DNA from: Candidatus Kaistia colombiensis
Lineage (GTDB): Bacteria; Pseudomonadota; Alphaproteobacteria; Rhizobiales; Kaistiaceae
Direction: 5' to 3'
Length of the DNA stretch: 64,000 nt
Assembly (NCBI GenBank): GCA_029203105.1
Contig: CP119318.1
Location: 2,308,501-2,372,500, forward strand
This document shows positions 42,034 through 52,600 of the stretch, piece after piece. The translations under genes were made by a program, and so were the position numbers. The notes beneath the pieces are model-generated. The model was not told where the DNA came from. It did not search any database and saw only the letters and a program-made list of their open reading frames with translations. The stretch's first letter is position 1, and each line of letters begins with the position of its first letter.

Positions 42034-42966
42034 ATGTCGAACGGCATCCACCACGTCACCACGATCTCCGGTCCGGCGCGCCGCAACCTCGAATTCTACA
42101 CCGGGGTGCTCGGCCTGCGCCTGGTCAAGAAGACCGTCAATTTCGACGATCCGCGCACCTATCATTTCTACTACGGCGACGAGTTCGGTCACCCCGGCAC
42201 GATCCTGACCTTCTTCCCCTGGGAACGGGCGCCGGCTGGCCAGGTCGGCGCCGGCGAGACCTTCGAGACGGCGTTCCGCGTCCCGGCCGCCTCGATCGGC
42301 TTCTGGGCGCAGCGCCTCCTCGAAAAGGGCGTCGAGCACGAGACGCCGGCGCGCCGCTTCGATGAGCCGATCCTCATCTTCCGCGATCCGGACGGCGTCC
42401 GCCTGTCGCTGGTCGGCGTCGCCGGTGCGGAAGCGGAGTCGGGCTGGAGCGGCAGCGCCGACGTGCCGGCCGAATTCGCAATTCGCGGCTTCCATTCGGT
42501 GACGCTGCTCGTGAACGACGCGCAGCCGACCGGGGCGATCCTCGGCGACGTGTTCGGCTTTGCCGAAGCGGGCAGCGAGGCGCAGACGGTGCGCTACCAG
42601 GTCGAGGGCGCGACGGCGGGCGGCATCGTCGATCTCCGGGTCGTCGGCGGTTTTCCGCGCGGCAATCTCGGCGTCGGCACCGTGCATCACGTCGCCTTCC
42701 GCGCGGCGGACGACGCGGCGCAGGCGGAGATGGTGCGCAAGCTCGCAGAAAACCACGGCCTGCGCACGACGGCGCAGAAGAACCGGGACTATTTCCGCTC
42801 GGTCTATTTCCGCGAGCCGAACGGCGTGCTGTTCGAGATCGCGACCGACGTCCCGGGCTTCGCCGTCGACGAGCCGCAGGCCAGCCTCGGCCAAGCACTG
42901 AAACTGCCGGCCTTCCTCGAGCCGCGCCGGACGGAGCTGGAAGCCGTCCTGCCGCAACTCGCCTGA
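42034..42966 (+). CDS. Glyoxalase-fold ring-cleaving dioxygenase (MhqO-like)
   Basis: 310 residues from the ATG after CGGGAGACCCCC. Two vicinal-oxygen-chelate modules: HHVTTISGPARRNLEFYTGVLGLRLVKKTVNFDDP at the N-terminus and FHSVTLLVNDAQPTGAILGDVFGF from about residue 153. Metal ligands are probably His in HHVT, His in VHHVAFRA and Glu in VLFEIATD. MhqA/MhqO relatives protect against quinones or cleave hydroquinones. It appears monocistronic and ends at a palindromic terminator. Confidence 0.88.
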   Translation: MSNGIHHVTTISGPARRNLEFYTGVLGLRLVKKTVNFDDPRTYHFYYGDEFGHPGTILTFFPWERAPAGQVGAGETFETAFRVPAASIGFWAQRLLEKGVEHETPARRFDEPILIFRDPDGVRLSLVGVAGAEAESGWSGSADVPAEFAIRGFHSVTLLVNDAQPTGAILGDVFGFAEAGSEAQTVRYQVEGATAGGIVDLRVVGGFPRGNLGVGTVHHVAFRAADDAAQAEMVRKLAENHGLRTTAQKNRDYFRSVYFREPNGVLFEIATDVPGFAVDEPQASLGQALKLPAFLEPRRTELEAVLPQLA

Positions 42967-42992
42967 GCGGCGGGCGCGAGCCGAGAGCCAAG

Positions 42993-43014
42993 AAAAAGCC
43001 CGCGCGGGCCTTTT
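42993..43014. terminator. Bidirectional terminator-like palindrome
   Basis: AAAAAGCCCGCGCGGGCCTTTT lies between the dioxygenase stop and the convergent hydrolase stop; A and T runs flank a GC-rich stem. Confidence 0.7.
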
Positions 43015-43057
43015 GTTATGCCAGGCATCGATGTGGATTTTCGTAAGGCCACTTCGG

Positions 43058-44482
43058 CTATTTTGGAATTGAGGAGGGGGGCGGCAGGCCGATCGCAGCG
43101 CGCGTTCGCTGCCAAGCCTCGCGATCCGATGTGGACGGCTGGCGCATCGAAGCAAGCTTCCCAAAGAATGCGTCGGCTGCAGCGTGAACATTGTTGGCGG
43201 CGGCCCTGTGGGCGAGCCGTTCGATGGCGTCGGCCATATGCAGCCCGGCGGCGCCGATTGCAAAGACACCAAGGTCGGCCGATGGTTCCTTGTCGCACCG
43301 AAACAGGATCTCTCGGGCCGTGCAGCTTGCCTGTTCCTCTCCGGCGAACATCAGCAGGTAGCAGAGATCGTCAAATGCCATGTGACTGTGAACGATCTCG
43401 GTCGCCCGGGGGGAATTCAGGAGATCCCGGGTCGCTTGGATGTCGTAGCGAAGCGTCCAGGCCAGGATGGAGGCCGCGGCCCGGTCGGGTGTTCCGGTAT
43501 CGAAGAAAATGGAGCTATAGATCGTAGGGAACCCATTTCTGGCAGCGCCCAGTTGCAGCGATCGGGAGGCTGAATCGAAGAAGCCATCCCAGTCCTTGTG
43601 GGCACGATGGGCAATCGCCTTCGTCGAATGCCACTTTGCTTCCATGACATCCTCGTCTGTCATCGCACTCAGGGGGCGATCCTCGCCGAAACTCTGGCGG
43701 AAATAGTCGACCGCTGTCATGGCGTTGGAAATGTCGCGTGGCGAGGACGTGTACCTACCGGCATGGTTCCACGGCCGATCGGAGGCCAGGCTGTCGAATG
43801 CGGACCTCAGGGATCCATCTTCCTTCCACTTGATCTCAATTCCGTGGTCCACATTCAGGTAGTGGATCTCGACGGAGGGGGAGTGGACCTCCTGCGCATC
43901 GAGTACGTGAATGCTGTCTCGAATAGAGTGGGTCGGAATGTAGATCTTGAACCGCGTCGTTCCATCGTGACGGTTCAATGCGTCGACCAAATCCGGAAAA
44001 TCGACATCTTCGGGCAGTTGCTTCTCCTGCTGCGCCCGCGAGACGGGAGCATTCAGCCGGAAGTGCGGTGAAATGGCAACGGCGCAGGCGATAGACTGGC
44101 TCTCGTCCAGCCCCAGCCGAATTGACGCATACCCCCCCATGGAGAAGCCCCAGCACACGGTTCGCTGCGGAGTCCACAAGGCACTGAGTGCGCGAATGTG
44201 AGCGAGGATCGCCGACCAGTCCCTGAAGAAGAAATCCATCGATCGAGATTGAAAGATGACGTAGTTGCAATCGATCGGGGCGAGCAGGCCGCGATAGATA
44301 GGTCGGTTGTAGTCAAGGTCGGCGGGTCCGAAGATCACCAGCATTGGTTTGCCATTGCCGAGAAAGCGCTCTCGCCGAAGCGTGTTGTCTCCCAGATCCG
44401 CAACATGCTCCGGCAGTCTCGCGGGCAATCGTCCCAGGGACTTCAGCACTCGGGCGCGCAAACTGTGAAATAGGGCCAACAT
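43058..44482 (-). CDS. Alpha/beta-hydrolase-like protein of the glycosylation locus
   Basis: 474 residues. The first 230 residues look like an alpha/beta hydrolase: MLVIFGPADLDYN, VCWGFSMGGYASIRLGL with nucleophile elbow G-x-S-x-G, and YLNVDHGIEIKWKE carrying a candidate catalytic His. The C-terminal 220 residues are helical and alanine-rich, perhaps TPR-like. No signal peptide. Related proteins occur beside polysaccharide genes and may transfer or remove acyl groups. It lies 30 bp downstream of the family 9 glycosyltransferase gene and is probably co-transcribed. Confidence 0.7.
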   Translation of the reverse strand: MLALFHSLRARVLKSLGRLPARLPEHVADLGDNTLRRERFLGNGKPMLVIFGPADLDYNRPIYRGLLAPIDCNYVIFQSRSMDFFFRDWSAILAHIRALSALWTPQRTVCWGFSMGGYASIRLGLDESQSIACAVAISPHFRLNAPVSRAQQEKQLPEDVDFPDLVDALNRHDGTTRFKIYIPTHSIRDSIHVLDAQEVHSPSVEIHYLNVDHGIEIKWKEDGSLRSAFDSLASDRPWNHAGRYTSSPRDISNAMTAVDYFRQSFGEDRPLSAMTDEDVMEAKWHSTKAIAHRAHKDWDGFFDSASRSLQLGAARNGFPTIYSSIFFDTGTPDRAAASILAWTLRYDIQATRDLLNSPRATEIVHSHMAFDDLCYLLMFAGEEQASCTAREILFRCDKEPSADLGVFAIGAAGLHMADAIERLAHRAAANNVHAAADAFFGKLASMRQPSTSDREAWQRTRAAIGLPPPSSIPK

Positions 44483-44512
44483 CGTCCAACGCTCCGGATC
44501 TGGGCAATTTCG

Positions 44513-45645
44513 CTAGGTGACGGTCTGGCCGTCGTCGAGCTTGGCAGACGCAGCCTGCCATACGAAGTCCAGCGGGATGTCCATGCAGCGATGCTTGAAC
44601 AGGCATTGAGTCATTCTCGTTGCATGGCAGGGCGCACATGGCACGTCGTTTCGCAAGATGCTGACGTCAGGGCCGTCCGGCGCCCAGACTTCGTGGTCTG
44701 CGTGTCCGGAGAACAGCACCAATGCCGGTGACCCGGTGGAAGAAGCGATATGCGACAGTCCGGTATCGAGCCCGATGAACAGTGCGCTGTCAGCGATCGC
44801 CTCGGCGACCTCCGGGAGCGTCATCTGGCCGGCTCGATTGACGAAGGACGCCCCGGGCAGACCATCGGCGATCGCGTTGCACGTCTCCGCATCGTGCGTG
44901 TCTCCGAGGAGGACGATGTCGAAGTCCTGCGCGATGAGGCGGTTGCACAACGCAATCCAGCGATCGGTCCGCCACATTTTGATGGGCGAACGCGCGCTGG
45001 GGGCGATGGCTATCGTCCTTCCGTCCTTCCGTCCTTTTGGCGCTGTTCCGTCCGGCTTTGGCGGTCAGGCCGAACATCTGCGACCTGGATGCTCTGAATC
45101 GCGGCTTCGACTAGAAGTGAGAGGCGTGCGCGATTGTTGATCCCCCGCCGGCCTCGGCGGCGCGCGCTCTTCTCGAGTTCGGGGAGTGCGATATCGAGCT
45201 GCGGCCCTGGATGCTTGGAGGCGTATCCTACCAGGAAGCGGGCTCGAAATGCCGTGAGAAGGTGCCGAGTGTCGCCATCATGCCGAAGGTCGATCGCGAC
45301 GTCGTAAGGAACCTGCCGCAAGGCGATGACGTCCGGCTCGTCGACAAGCGATGGTGACGAGGCTACGCCCAAAACGCGATCTACAACCTGGAGTGTTTGG
45401 ACGAATTCGACCAAGCTGTCCGTGCAAAGCAATGTGATGTCTGCGTTTTTCCATGCAGACCGAAGTCTCTGCAGCGCTGGAATAGCTGTGACAAAGTCAC
45501 CCAGGTGATCGATCTTAATAATCAGGACAGAAAACCGGCCATCCACCCCGCAGTCCACTCTTTTAGGGATGTCGAGCGTCAGATTGTCGCCAACGGGCCG
45601 GATTGCCTCTCGGGCCCGCTGCAGGATGGTTTTTAGTCGTGCCAT
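44513..45645 (-). pseudogene. Family 9 glycosyltransferase (heptosyltransferase-like), frameshifted by an 8-bp repeat
   Basis: The gene is split in two frames. The N-terminal half (45010-45645) has VLIIKIDHLGDFVTAIPALQRLRS, the GT9 first strand and acceptor region. The C-terminal half (44513-44977 and upstream in that frame) reads TIAIAPSARSPIKMW and then ADSALFIGLDTGLSHIASSTG with VLFSGHADHEVW, the sugar-nucleotide site. Between them the minus strand has GGACGGAAGGACGGAAGGAC. Removing one 8-bp unit joins KDGR directly to TIAIAPS in one frame. The locus is therefore off by one repeat unit. The family moves heptose or other sugars to LPS core or capsule. Confidence 0.88.
45015..45034. repeat. 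8-bp tandem repeat at the glycosyltransferase frameshift
   Basis: On the minus strand two GGACGGAA units plus GGAC (20 bp). Each gained or lost unit shifts the frame by 8, so unit number decides whether the full glycosyltransferase is made. Confidence 0.9.
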
Positions 45646-45813
45646 AAATGAAATTTGCTTCGCGAACGCGGTTTCCCGATCAATCGGCTATCATTTTCAT
45701 GCCTTACGAATAATATGTCCAGCGGCAAGTGAGATCTCGGCGGGAGGGCCCGTTCAATATCGGGATTTCACGCTATTGCTTCCGTTACGAGATGGACGAA
45801 GGGCTATAGCCAG

Positions 45814-47118
45814 GTGAATAAAGTATTAGCCGAGTTCCGTCGGTTCTCCCGTCGCGTCGCTGCGGGCCAGCAGGCGCGACGCATTGCCAGGGATATACGG
45901 CAAGCACGCCAGAGCGTTCAGTCGGAATATATACCTAAGGTTGCGGTAAGGGTAACCGGCGGTATTGGAGACCACATTGTGGCTGCGCGGTTTCTGCGCG
46001 ACGTGCTGGCGGTCACCGGCCCGCTGGCAATTGACATCTACTCGCCCAAGCGAGAGGTCTCCGCATGGATCTTCCGTTCGCTGGCTGCGCCGGTGCGTTG
46101 TTTCGACGAGAAAGTCCTCTGGGAGCGCCTTCGGCCGAGCTATGTCGCTTCGTTCTACGTTACGCAGTTCGCCATGGTTCACGCCGAGACGGCGGATTGG
46201 GCCTTTCTGTCTGATCATGCGCCGAAGCTGTTCGAGGTTTGCACAAAGCTCGAAGAGTTCCGTCCGAGTATTGAGGAGTGCATCCAGCATCATCCCCGGC
46301 TGGATGGCCATCTCGGCCGGATCGCGACGTTCATGGGTTTCAGCCGACGGACGTTTCTGCAGGGCATGGCGAACATCCCCTATCGAGGCGACGTACTCCC
46401 CCTCGAGATCGATCCTGGCGCCCTGGAGAAGTTCGGCCTTGCCGATCGCCCCTATGTCACGGTTCACAACGGCTTCGACGCGGAGTTCGACAAGGCGGCG
46501 CCAACCTCCACCAAGGTTTATGCTCAGTTCGAAGATGTCATCGTGAGGCTGAAGAGGCTGTTTCCTGACATCTGCGTCGTTCAGATCGGGACGGTCACCA
46601 GCAAGCCGATCGGCTCTGCCGACGTCAATCTGATCGGGGCGACGACGATCCGAGAACTTGCCGCCATCGTCAAACATTCGCGCCTCAACATCGACAACGA
46701 GTCCGGCATCGTCCATCTGGCCAGTTGTTTCGATGTCCGATCCTGCGTCGTGTTCGGGCCGACCTCCGTCGACTATTATGCCTATCCGCAGAACATCAAT
46801 CTGCGGCCTCCGGTCTGCGGCGAATGCTGGTGGGTGAATGAGACCTGGATGAACCGGTGCGCGAAGGGGCATGAGCAGGCCCTGTGCATGTCTCAGCGAT
46901 CGCCGGAATCGGTGTTTGCTGCGCTCAAGGAGGAAGTCTCTGCCTGGTATGCGGTGGAAAGCGGTGGCGAATCGTTCGACGCGCTACTGCCGAATGATCG
47001 GCGGGAGAGGATTCCCGCACTCGGCTTTACGGCCGGCAGGGAAATTGTCGACAATGCGGTTCGCATTCTCATGGGATTGATGCCCGCATGGCTGACGATC
47101 AGCCAATTGGTAGCTTGA
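45814..47118 (+). CDS. Family 9-like glycosyltransferase
   Basis: 434 residues, divergent from the previous gene. VAVRVTGGIGDHIVAARFLRDVLA (about 48-71) resembles the GT9 N-terminal glycine-rich loop. The C-terminal domain has YVTVHNGFDAEFDKAAPTSTKVY, LNIDNESGIVHLASC (the conserved D-x-x-x-x-H-x-A segment) and VFGPTSVDYYAYPQN. The last 60 residues contain four cysteines (CGECWWVNETWMNRC), perhaps a metal site. It probably acts on cell-surface glycan. A strong terminator follows. Confidence 0.82.
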   Translation: MNKVLAEFRRFSRRVAAGQQARRIARDIRQARQSVQSEYIPKVAVRVTGGIGDHIVAARFLRDVLAVTGPLAIDIYSPKREVSAWIFRSLAAPVRCFDEKVLWERLRPSYVASFYVTQFAMVHAETADWAFLSDHAPKLFEVCTKLEEFRPSIEECIQHHPRLDGHLGRIATFMGFSRRTFLQGMANIPYRGDVLPLEIDPGALEKFGLADRPYVTVHNGFDAEFDKAAPTSTKVYAQFEDVIVRLKRLFPDICVVQIGTVTSKPIGSADVNLIGATTIRELAAIVKHSRLNIDNESGIVHLASCFDVRSCVVFGPTSVDYYAYPQNINLRPPVCGECWWVNETWMNRCAKGHEQALCMSQRSPESVFAALKEEVSAWYAVESGGESFDALLPNDRRERIPALGFTAGREIVDNAVRILMGLMPAWLTISQLVA

Positions 47119-47153
47119 TCCAGAGCGTAGGGTCTCAGATCGCCTGAATGACG

Positions 47154-47191
47154 AAAAGAGCCCGCGCGGAGCGATCCGCGCGGGCTCTTTT
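47154..47191. terminator. Bidirectional rho-independent terminator
   Basis: AAAAGAGCCCGCGCGGA and its exact reverse complement enclose GCGA, with A and T runs at the outer ends. It separates the convergent glycosyltransferase and MFS genes. Confidence 0.95.
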
Positions 47192-47216
47192 TTACCAGTT
47201 CCGTCCGGGGCGCGCC

Positions 47217-48569
47217 TCAGGCGTTGATGTCAACGTCCTTGGTTTCCTTGCCGAGGAGGAGCGCGATCAGCGTCAGCACGCCCATCGCCGACAGGTAGAC
47301 GCCGACCCAGAACGGGCTGCCGCCGCCATAGCTCCAGAGCGCCACCGCGATAAACGGCGCCACCGCTGCGCCGAGGATCGACGAGACATTGTAGGAAATG
47401 CCCGAGCCGGTGTAGCGGACGTTGGCCGGGAACAGTTCCGGCAGCAGCGCGCCCATCGGGCCGAAGGTCATGCCCATCAGGGTAAAGCCGAGGATCAGCC
47501 AGGCCATCACGCCGAACGTGCCGAGCGACAGGATCGGCACCCAGAGCAGGCCGAACAGGATGATGCCGAGCGTGACCCAGATCAGCGTCTTGCGACGGCC
47601 CCAGCGATCGGCCCAGGGGCCGGAGGCGAGCGTGAAGATGCCGAAGAACACGACGCCGACGATCATCATCAGCACGAAGGTGCGATAATCGAAGCCGAGG
47701 CCGGGCAGCGCCGCCGTGACGCCGGCCCGGCCATAGCTGAGCGAGAAGGTCGTCATCAGGTAGAACAGCACATAGGTCGCCAGCATGTAGAAGGTGCCGA
47801 GGATCAGTTCCTTCCAATGCAGCTGGAAGGCGGCGGCGAGCGGCACCTTCTGCACCTTGCCGGACTCGACCGTCTTCTCGAAGGCGTTGCTCTCGACGAG
47901 ATTCAGCCGGACCCAGAGGCCGACGATCACCATCACGACCGAGAACAGGAACGGAATGCGCCAGCCCCATTCGAGGAAGGCGGTCGACGGGCGCGACGGA
48001 TCTTCCGACGGCAGCAGCGCCGCGATGGTGAGGAACAGGCCGTTGGCGATGATGAAGCCGAGCGGCGCGCCAAGCTGCGGGAAGGTGCCGAAGATGGCGC
48101 GTTTTCCCGGCGGGGCATTCTCGGTCGCAACCAGCGCCGCGCCGCTCCATTCACCGCCGAGCGCGAAGCCCTGGGCAAGACGCAGGATCACCAGCAGGGC
48201 AGGCGCCAGCCAGCCGACCGTCGCATAGGTCGGCAGCACGCCGATCAGGAAGGTCGCGATGCCCATCGTGAGCAGCGCGCCGACCAAGGTGATCTTGCGG
48301 CCGCGTCTGTCGCCGAGATGGCCGAAGAAGATCGCGCCGAGCGGACGGGCGACCATGGCGGCGCCGAACACGGCAAAGGAGGCAAGCAGCGCCGTCGTCT
48401 CGTTGCCGGTCGGGAAGAACAGGTGCGGGAACACCAGCACCGCCGCCGTCGCATAGACATAGAAATCGTAGAATTCGATGGTGGTGCCGACGAGGCTGGC
48501 CAGGATGACGCGCGAGCGCGAATTGGCCGGCGCGGCATTCCTGGCTGTCGCGGCGAGGGTCGATGACAT
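47217..48569 (-). CDS. MFS transporter, metabolite:H+ symporter (MHS) type
   Basis: 450 residues from the ATG 9 bases after GGAG. Twelve membrane helices. LVGTTIEFYDFYVYATAAVLVFPHLFFP and FFGHLGDRRGRKITLVGALLTMGIATFLIGVLPTY with LRLAQGFALGGEWSGAALVATE are diagnostic of the MHS group (proline/betaine, shikimate, alpha-ketoglutarate, dicarboxylate carriers). Substrate unknown. Its end faces a strong bidirectional terminator, and no metabolic gene is adjacent. Confidence 0.94.
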   Translation of the reverse strand: MSSTLAATARNAAPANSRSRVILASLVGTTIEFYDFYVYATAAVLVFPHLFFPTGNETTALLASFAVFGAAMVARPLGAIFFGHLGDRRGRKITLVGALLTMGIATFLIGVLPTYATVGWLAPALLVILRLAQGFALGGEWSGAALVATENAPPGKRAIFGTFPQLGAPLGFIIANGLFLTIAALLPSEDPSRPSTAFLEWGWRIPFLFSVVMVIVGLWVRLNLVESNAFEKTVESGKVQKVPLAAAFQLHWKELILGTFYMLATYVLFYLMTTFSLSYGRAGVTAALPGLGFDYRTFVLMMIVGVVFFGIFTLASGPWADRWGRRKTLIWVTLGIILFGLLWVPILSLGTFGVMAWLILGFTLMGMTFGPMGALLPELFPANVRYTGSGISYNVSSILGAAVAPFIAVALWSYGGGSPFWVGVYLSAMGVLTLIALLLGKETKDVDINA

Positions 48570-48909
48570 TGAAACGTGCTCCACGAGGACGCGGCAGCAG
48601 CGACGGGCAGGGGCCTTCGACGGCATCAGGCTCGCGATGGCAGGCTGGCAGGTCGCGAGCGCGGCGAAAGGCGCCGTGTGCTTTGCGTCAGGATGATGGC
48701 AGCTCGTATAGCCGAGCTTTCGCCCGATTGCACCCCATGAAACGCGGCGAGGCGCGGCTTTCGACGGTGCGGCGCAGCATCGGGTGCCTATGGGCATCGT
48801 GGTGCGGCGGAGCGGGCAAGATGACGCGCGAGACGGGGTTCGCGCGTCGAAGTCGCGGGGAGCGTGAATGCTCGCTTGGCGTGCGCCGGGCGCGGCCGGT
48901 GCGGCGCGC
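48570..48909. other. Intergenic region upstream of the MFS gene
   Basis: 340 bp between the MFS start and the stop of the small gene at 48910, both on the minus strand. No supported gene, dyad or T-run terminator was seen. It should contain the MFS promoter. Confidence 0.4.
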
Positions 48910-49152
48910 TTACTTGTCGGCCATCCGCTTCAGGCGGTCGAGCACTTCGGCGACGACGATGTTCGGCGGCGGCTGACGGGTGCCGGCCTGCAAGTTGCTC
49001 GGCACGTTCAGCCGCACCTTGACCGCTTCGATGTCGACGTCCTTGGCGCCGGGGATCGAGGCGACGAAGGCCATGATCGCCGTCATGCCGGCATCGATGT
49101 TGCGCATGGCGTGATTGATCTCGTCGATCAACGCCTTGGTGTTGGTGTCCAT
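48910..49152 (-). CDS. Small hypothetical protein, 80 aa
   Basis: 80 residues with a good ribosome site (AAGGAGA, 8 bases before ATG). The sequence is helical and amphipathic: LIDEINHAMRNIDAGMTAIMAFVASIPGAKDVDIEAVKVRLN, then VVAEVLDRLKRMADK. No family recognised; a cytoplasmic helical bundle or protein-protein adaptor is possible. Confidence 0.7.
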   Translation of the reverse strand: MDTNTKALIDEINHAMRNIDAGMTAIMAFVASIPGAKDVDIEAVKVRLNVPSNLQAGTRQPPPNIVVAEVLDRLKRMADK

Positions 49153-49656
49153 TCGCCGTTCTCTCCTTGGATGGGCGCGGCTTGATCCCACGATTTGCCG
49201 GAGCTGTCGAATCCCGCCGCGGGCAGGCCGGTGGCGGGGTGCTTCCAGGGGTGATTCGGGCAATTTTGCGAGCCAAGTGGCGTTTTCCCGACATCCGCAA
49301 CCGATGTGGGTGTGCCGTAACGGCAACATGGCGAATTTTTTGCCATCGGCTTGCAACCGGGAATTCGCCAGACGTGCCCCGGGTACGGCTTGCGATAATT
49401 GGTTCGGCTTACGAAGCATATTTCGGACAGATAGTTAAAAATTCGAAGTAAATTTGCGCTCGTTGCTCGACTAGGTTGCATCGATGATCAGTATGCGAGA
49501 GTTCGAATCCCTCCGGTTGCATAATTCAACCGAAAAGGGCGCTGGATGGACTCTGCTACCGGCATCCGTCTCATATCTCAGTCATGTGGAGGCGCTGCGC
49601 GGCATGAGGGGCTTGCCGCCGGCGCGGACTGTGATCCGAGAGACCCGGGGGACTGG
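49153..49656. other. Intergenic region before the autotransporter gene
   Basis: About 500 bp without a supported gene. AT-rich at 49420-49460, where a promoter is likely. At 49497-49513 a T-arm look-alike occurs (GAGAG-TTCGAAT-CCCTC) without the rest of a tRNA. An in-frame extension of the next gene to 49546 is open but its start lacks a ribosome site. Confidence 0.4.
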
Positions 49657-52600
49657 ATGTCGACTTCGAAATGGAATGCCGGCCGCAAGGCCTCGCTGCT
49701 GAGCTCCGCCTCGGGGGCGGTCCTGCTCGCGGGCATGGCCGTGATGACACCGCAGCAGGCGGTGGCGCAGTGTGTGAACGCATTTGGGACGGTCACCTGC
49801 TCCGGATCCAGCGGAGACGTAACCGGCACGGTGCCGAAGGTCGTTGTGGTTCCTTTCGGCGGTGGGGCCAGCTACAACTTGAACATCGGCACGAGTTCCA
49901 ATACCGGCACCGTGCAGGCTGCTGCCGACGGTGTCACTGCGGTGTTCCTGCGCAGTTTCAATCTCAATGTGACCTCCGGGTCTTCGGTCACCGGCGGAAA
50001 TGGTGTCGTATCTACCGTCACGGGCAACATTGTCGTTGACAATAAGGGCGAGATCACAGGCGCAGCAGGCGACGGTATTCGAATTGGAACTCAGGCTGTC
50101 GTTTCTGGTGTTACCACTCCATTGCCTTCCGTTGGCAATGTTACGGTTACCAATACTGCGGGACCCAATGGGCAAGGTCTCATCAAAGGCAGTCAGAACG
50201 GTATTTCAGTCTTCGCCATCGGTGAACTGAAGATCGACAACAAGGGCGGCATCGTCGAGGGGACGGCCGGGGATGGCGTCCAGATCGGACGCGAGTTCGT
50301 CATTTCCGGCACGACCACGCCGCTGCCTTCTCTCGGCGACGCCACGGTGACCAACACGAACGGCATCATCAGCGGTGGTCAGAACGGTATCTCCGCGTTC
50401 ATCACGGGAGACCTGAAGGTTGAGAATACGGCGTCCAATGTCACAAATGGGATCATCTCCGGGACGGCAGGCGATGGCATCCGGATCGGAAGAGAGGTCC
50501 TGATCTCCGGCACGACTACCCCGGTGCCCTTGATCGGGAATGCCACGGTGAGCAACACGGGCGGTATCATTGCCGGTGGCCAGAACGGCATCTCTGCGTT
50601 TCTCACCGGCGACCTGAAGGTCCAGAACAACGCGGCTGGCCCGCTCTCGGGCACGATCAGCGGCGGGGTCAACGGGATCAAGCTGGGTACGACCAGCTCC
50701 GGCCTGCCAGTTCCCGTGATCGGGAACGTCTCGATCCAAAACGGCGCAGGCAGCTCGATTCTTGGGACGACGGGCAGCGGCATTGTTGGCTCGGCCAGCG
50801 GCCAGATCGAGATCGCCAACGCGGTCGGCGGCTCGATCGGCGGCGGCACGGACGCCATCAACGTCCTGTCGCTTCTCAAAGACGTCAACATTGAGAATGG
50901 CGGCAGCATCGGCGGCGAGCAGAATGGCATCATCGCCCTCGCGTTGGCCGGCAACGTCGTCCTCGGCGGTGTGGACAATGGTGATGGTACATTCACTTAC
51001 GGCGACGTGGACGCGACGGCCGGTACGGGTGTTTTCGCCGCAGCCGGTGGAAGTGTGACCATCGACGCCGGCGCCGTCGACGCCGGCGGAACCGGGGTCA
51101 ATCTGTCCAGCATCATCCCCGGCGTTGATCTCGGCGCCATCATTGGAGGCGCCACGGGCGTCGACCTGACCGGCGTCGATATCGGCGGCGGCGTCGTCGG
51201 CATCGCGGTTGCGGGAGACGCGGAGGTCAATCTGCATGGTGACGTGGCGGTCGCCGACGGGTTGTTCGGCGGCGCCGCGATTGCGCTCGGCGACGGAGCG
51301 GCTACGGTGACGCTCGACGACGGGAAGACGATCGACCCGCCGCTGATCGGCAAACTGGCGGCGACCCTGGGAGCCGGCAACGCGACCGTTAACATCGGCA
51401 ATGGCGCGACCGTCGATGCCGACCTGATCGGCGCGGCTGGCCTGAGCCTTGGAACCGGCGCGGTCAAGGTTAATGTCGGCAACGGCAGCAAGATTGGCAG
51501 CACGCCAGCAACGACCCCGTTGGTCGGCATCCTTACGCTCGACACATCCGGTTCGGCCGGTACGGAAATCAAGATCGGGACGGGCTCGACGATTAACGGC
51601 AGTGTCAGCGCCATCCTCGCCGCGGCGACGGATGCTGGCGCCACGGTCGTGATTGACAACAAGGGCAGCGAAATCGTTGGCGGCGGCGGGATCGCACCTG
51701 TCATCGGTGTCTATTCGGATAGCGGCAACACGATCAACAACCAGAATGGCAGCTACGGCGGGACTGGCTATCGCGGCACAATCCGTGGCGTCGGATCGTC
51801 TCCTGGAGACATCGCCGTCCTGTCGGCCGGCGGCAATCTCACGCTCAACAACGCCGGCGACATCATCGGCTCGGTGATCGCCTACACGACCGGCGACGAT
51901 GGCGATAATCTCATCGACAACCAGACGGGCGGCACTTGGACCACGTCCGGCCTCAGCGTTCTCGCCACCGAGGGGGCAGGCGCCAACATCATCGACAACG
52001 CGACCGGCGCGACAATCCAGACCTCGGGCACCACGGTGATCGCGCAGATTGCCGACATCGGTGGCAATCAGATCTCGAACCAAGGCCTGATGACGCTTGC
52101 CGGCTCCACCAATTTCGTCCAGTGGACGGATGAAGGCATCAACGTCGTCGTGAATGGAGCCTCCGGCGTCATCAACGCCACGGGCTTGACCACCTTCGCG
52201 CTCGGCACGGACAAGGGGGCGAACCTCCTCCTCAATGCCGGCGCGATCAACGGCGAAAACCTCGCCTTCACGCTGTTGAGCGGCGAAGGCAGCAACATTG
52301 TCGGCAATTTCGGTGCGATCCAGGCCAGCGGCACCGCCGTGCTCACGCTCGGCACCGAGGCTGGCGACAATGCGGTTTGGAACAGCGGCGGCATTACGAT
52401 TGACGACGTGGCCGTCGTCACGCTCGGCACCAAGGCTGGCGACAACTTCGTCGACAACACGGGCGCGTTCACGGTTGGCGACACCTCGGTGTTCACGCTG
52501 GCGAGCGGCAAGGGCCACAACACGGTCGACAACAGCAACACCTTCACCGGAACGGGCGCGACGGTGTTCACGCTGGGCACGGTCGATGGCAACAACAGCC

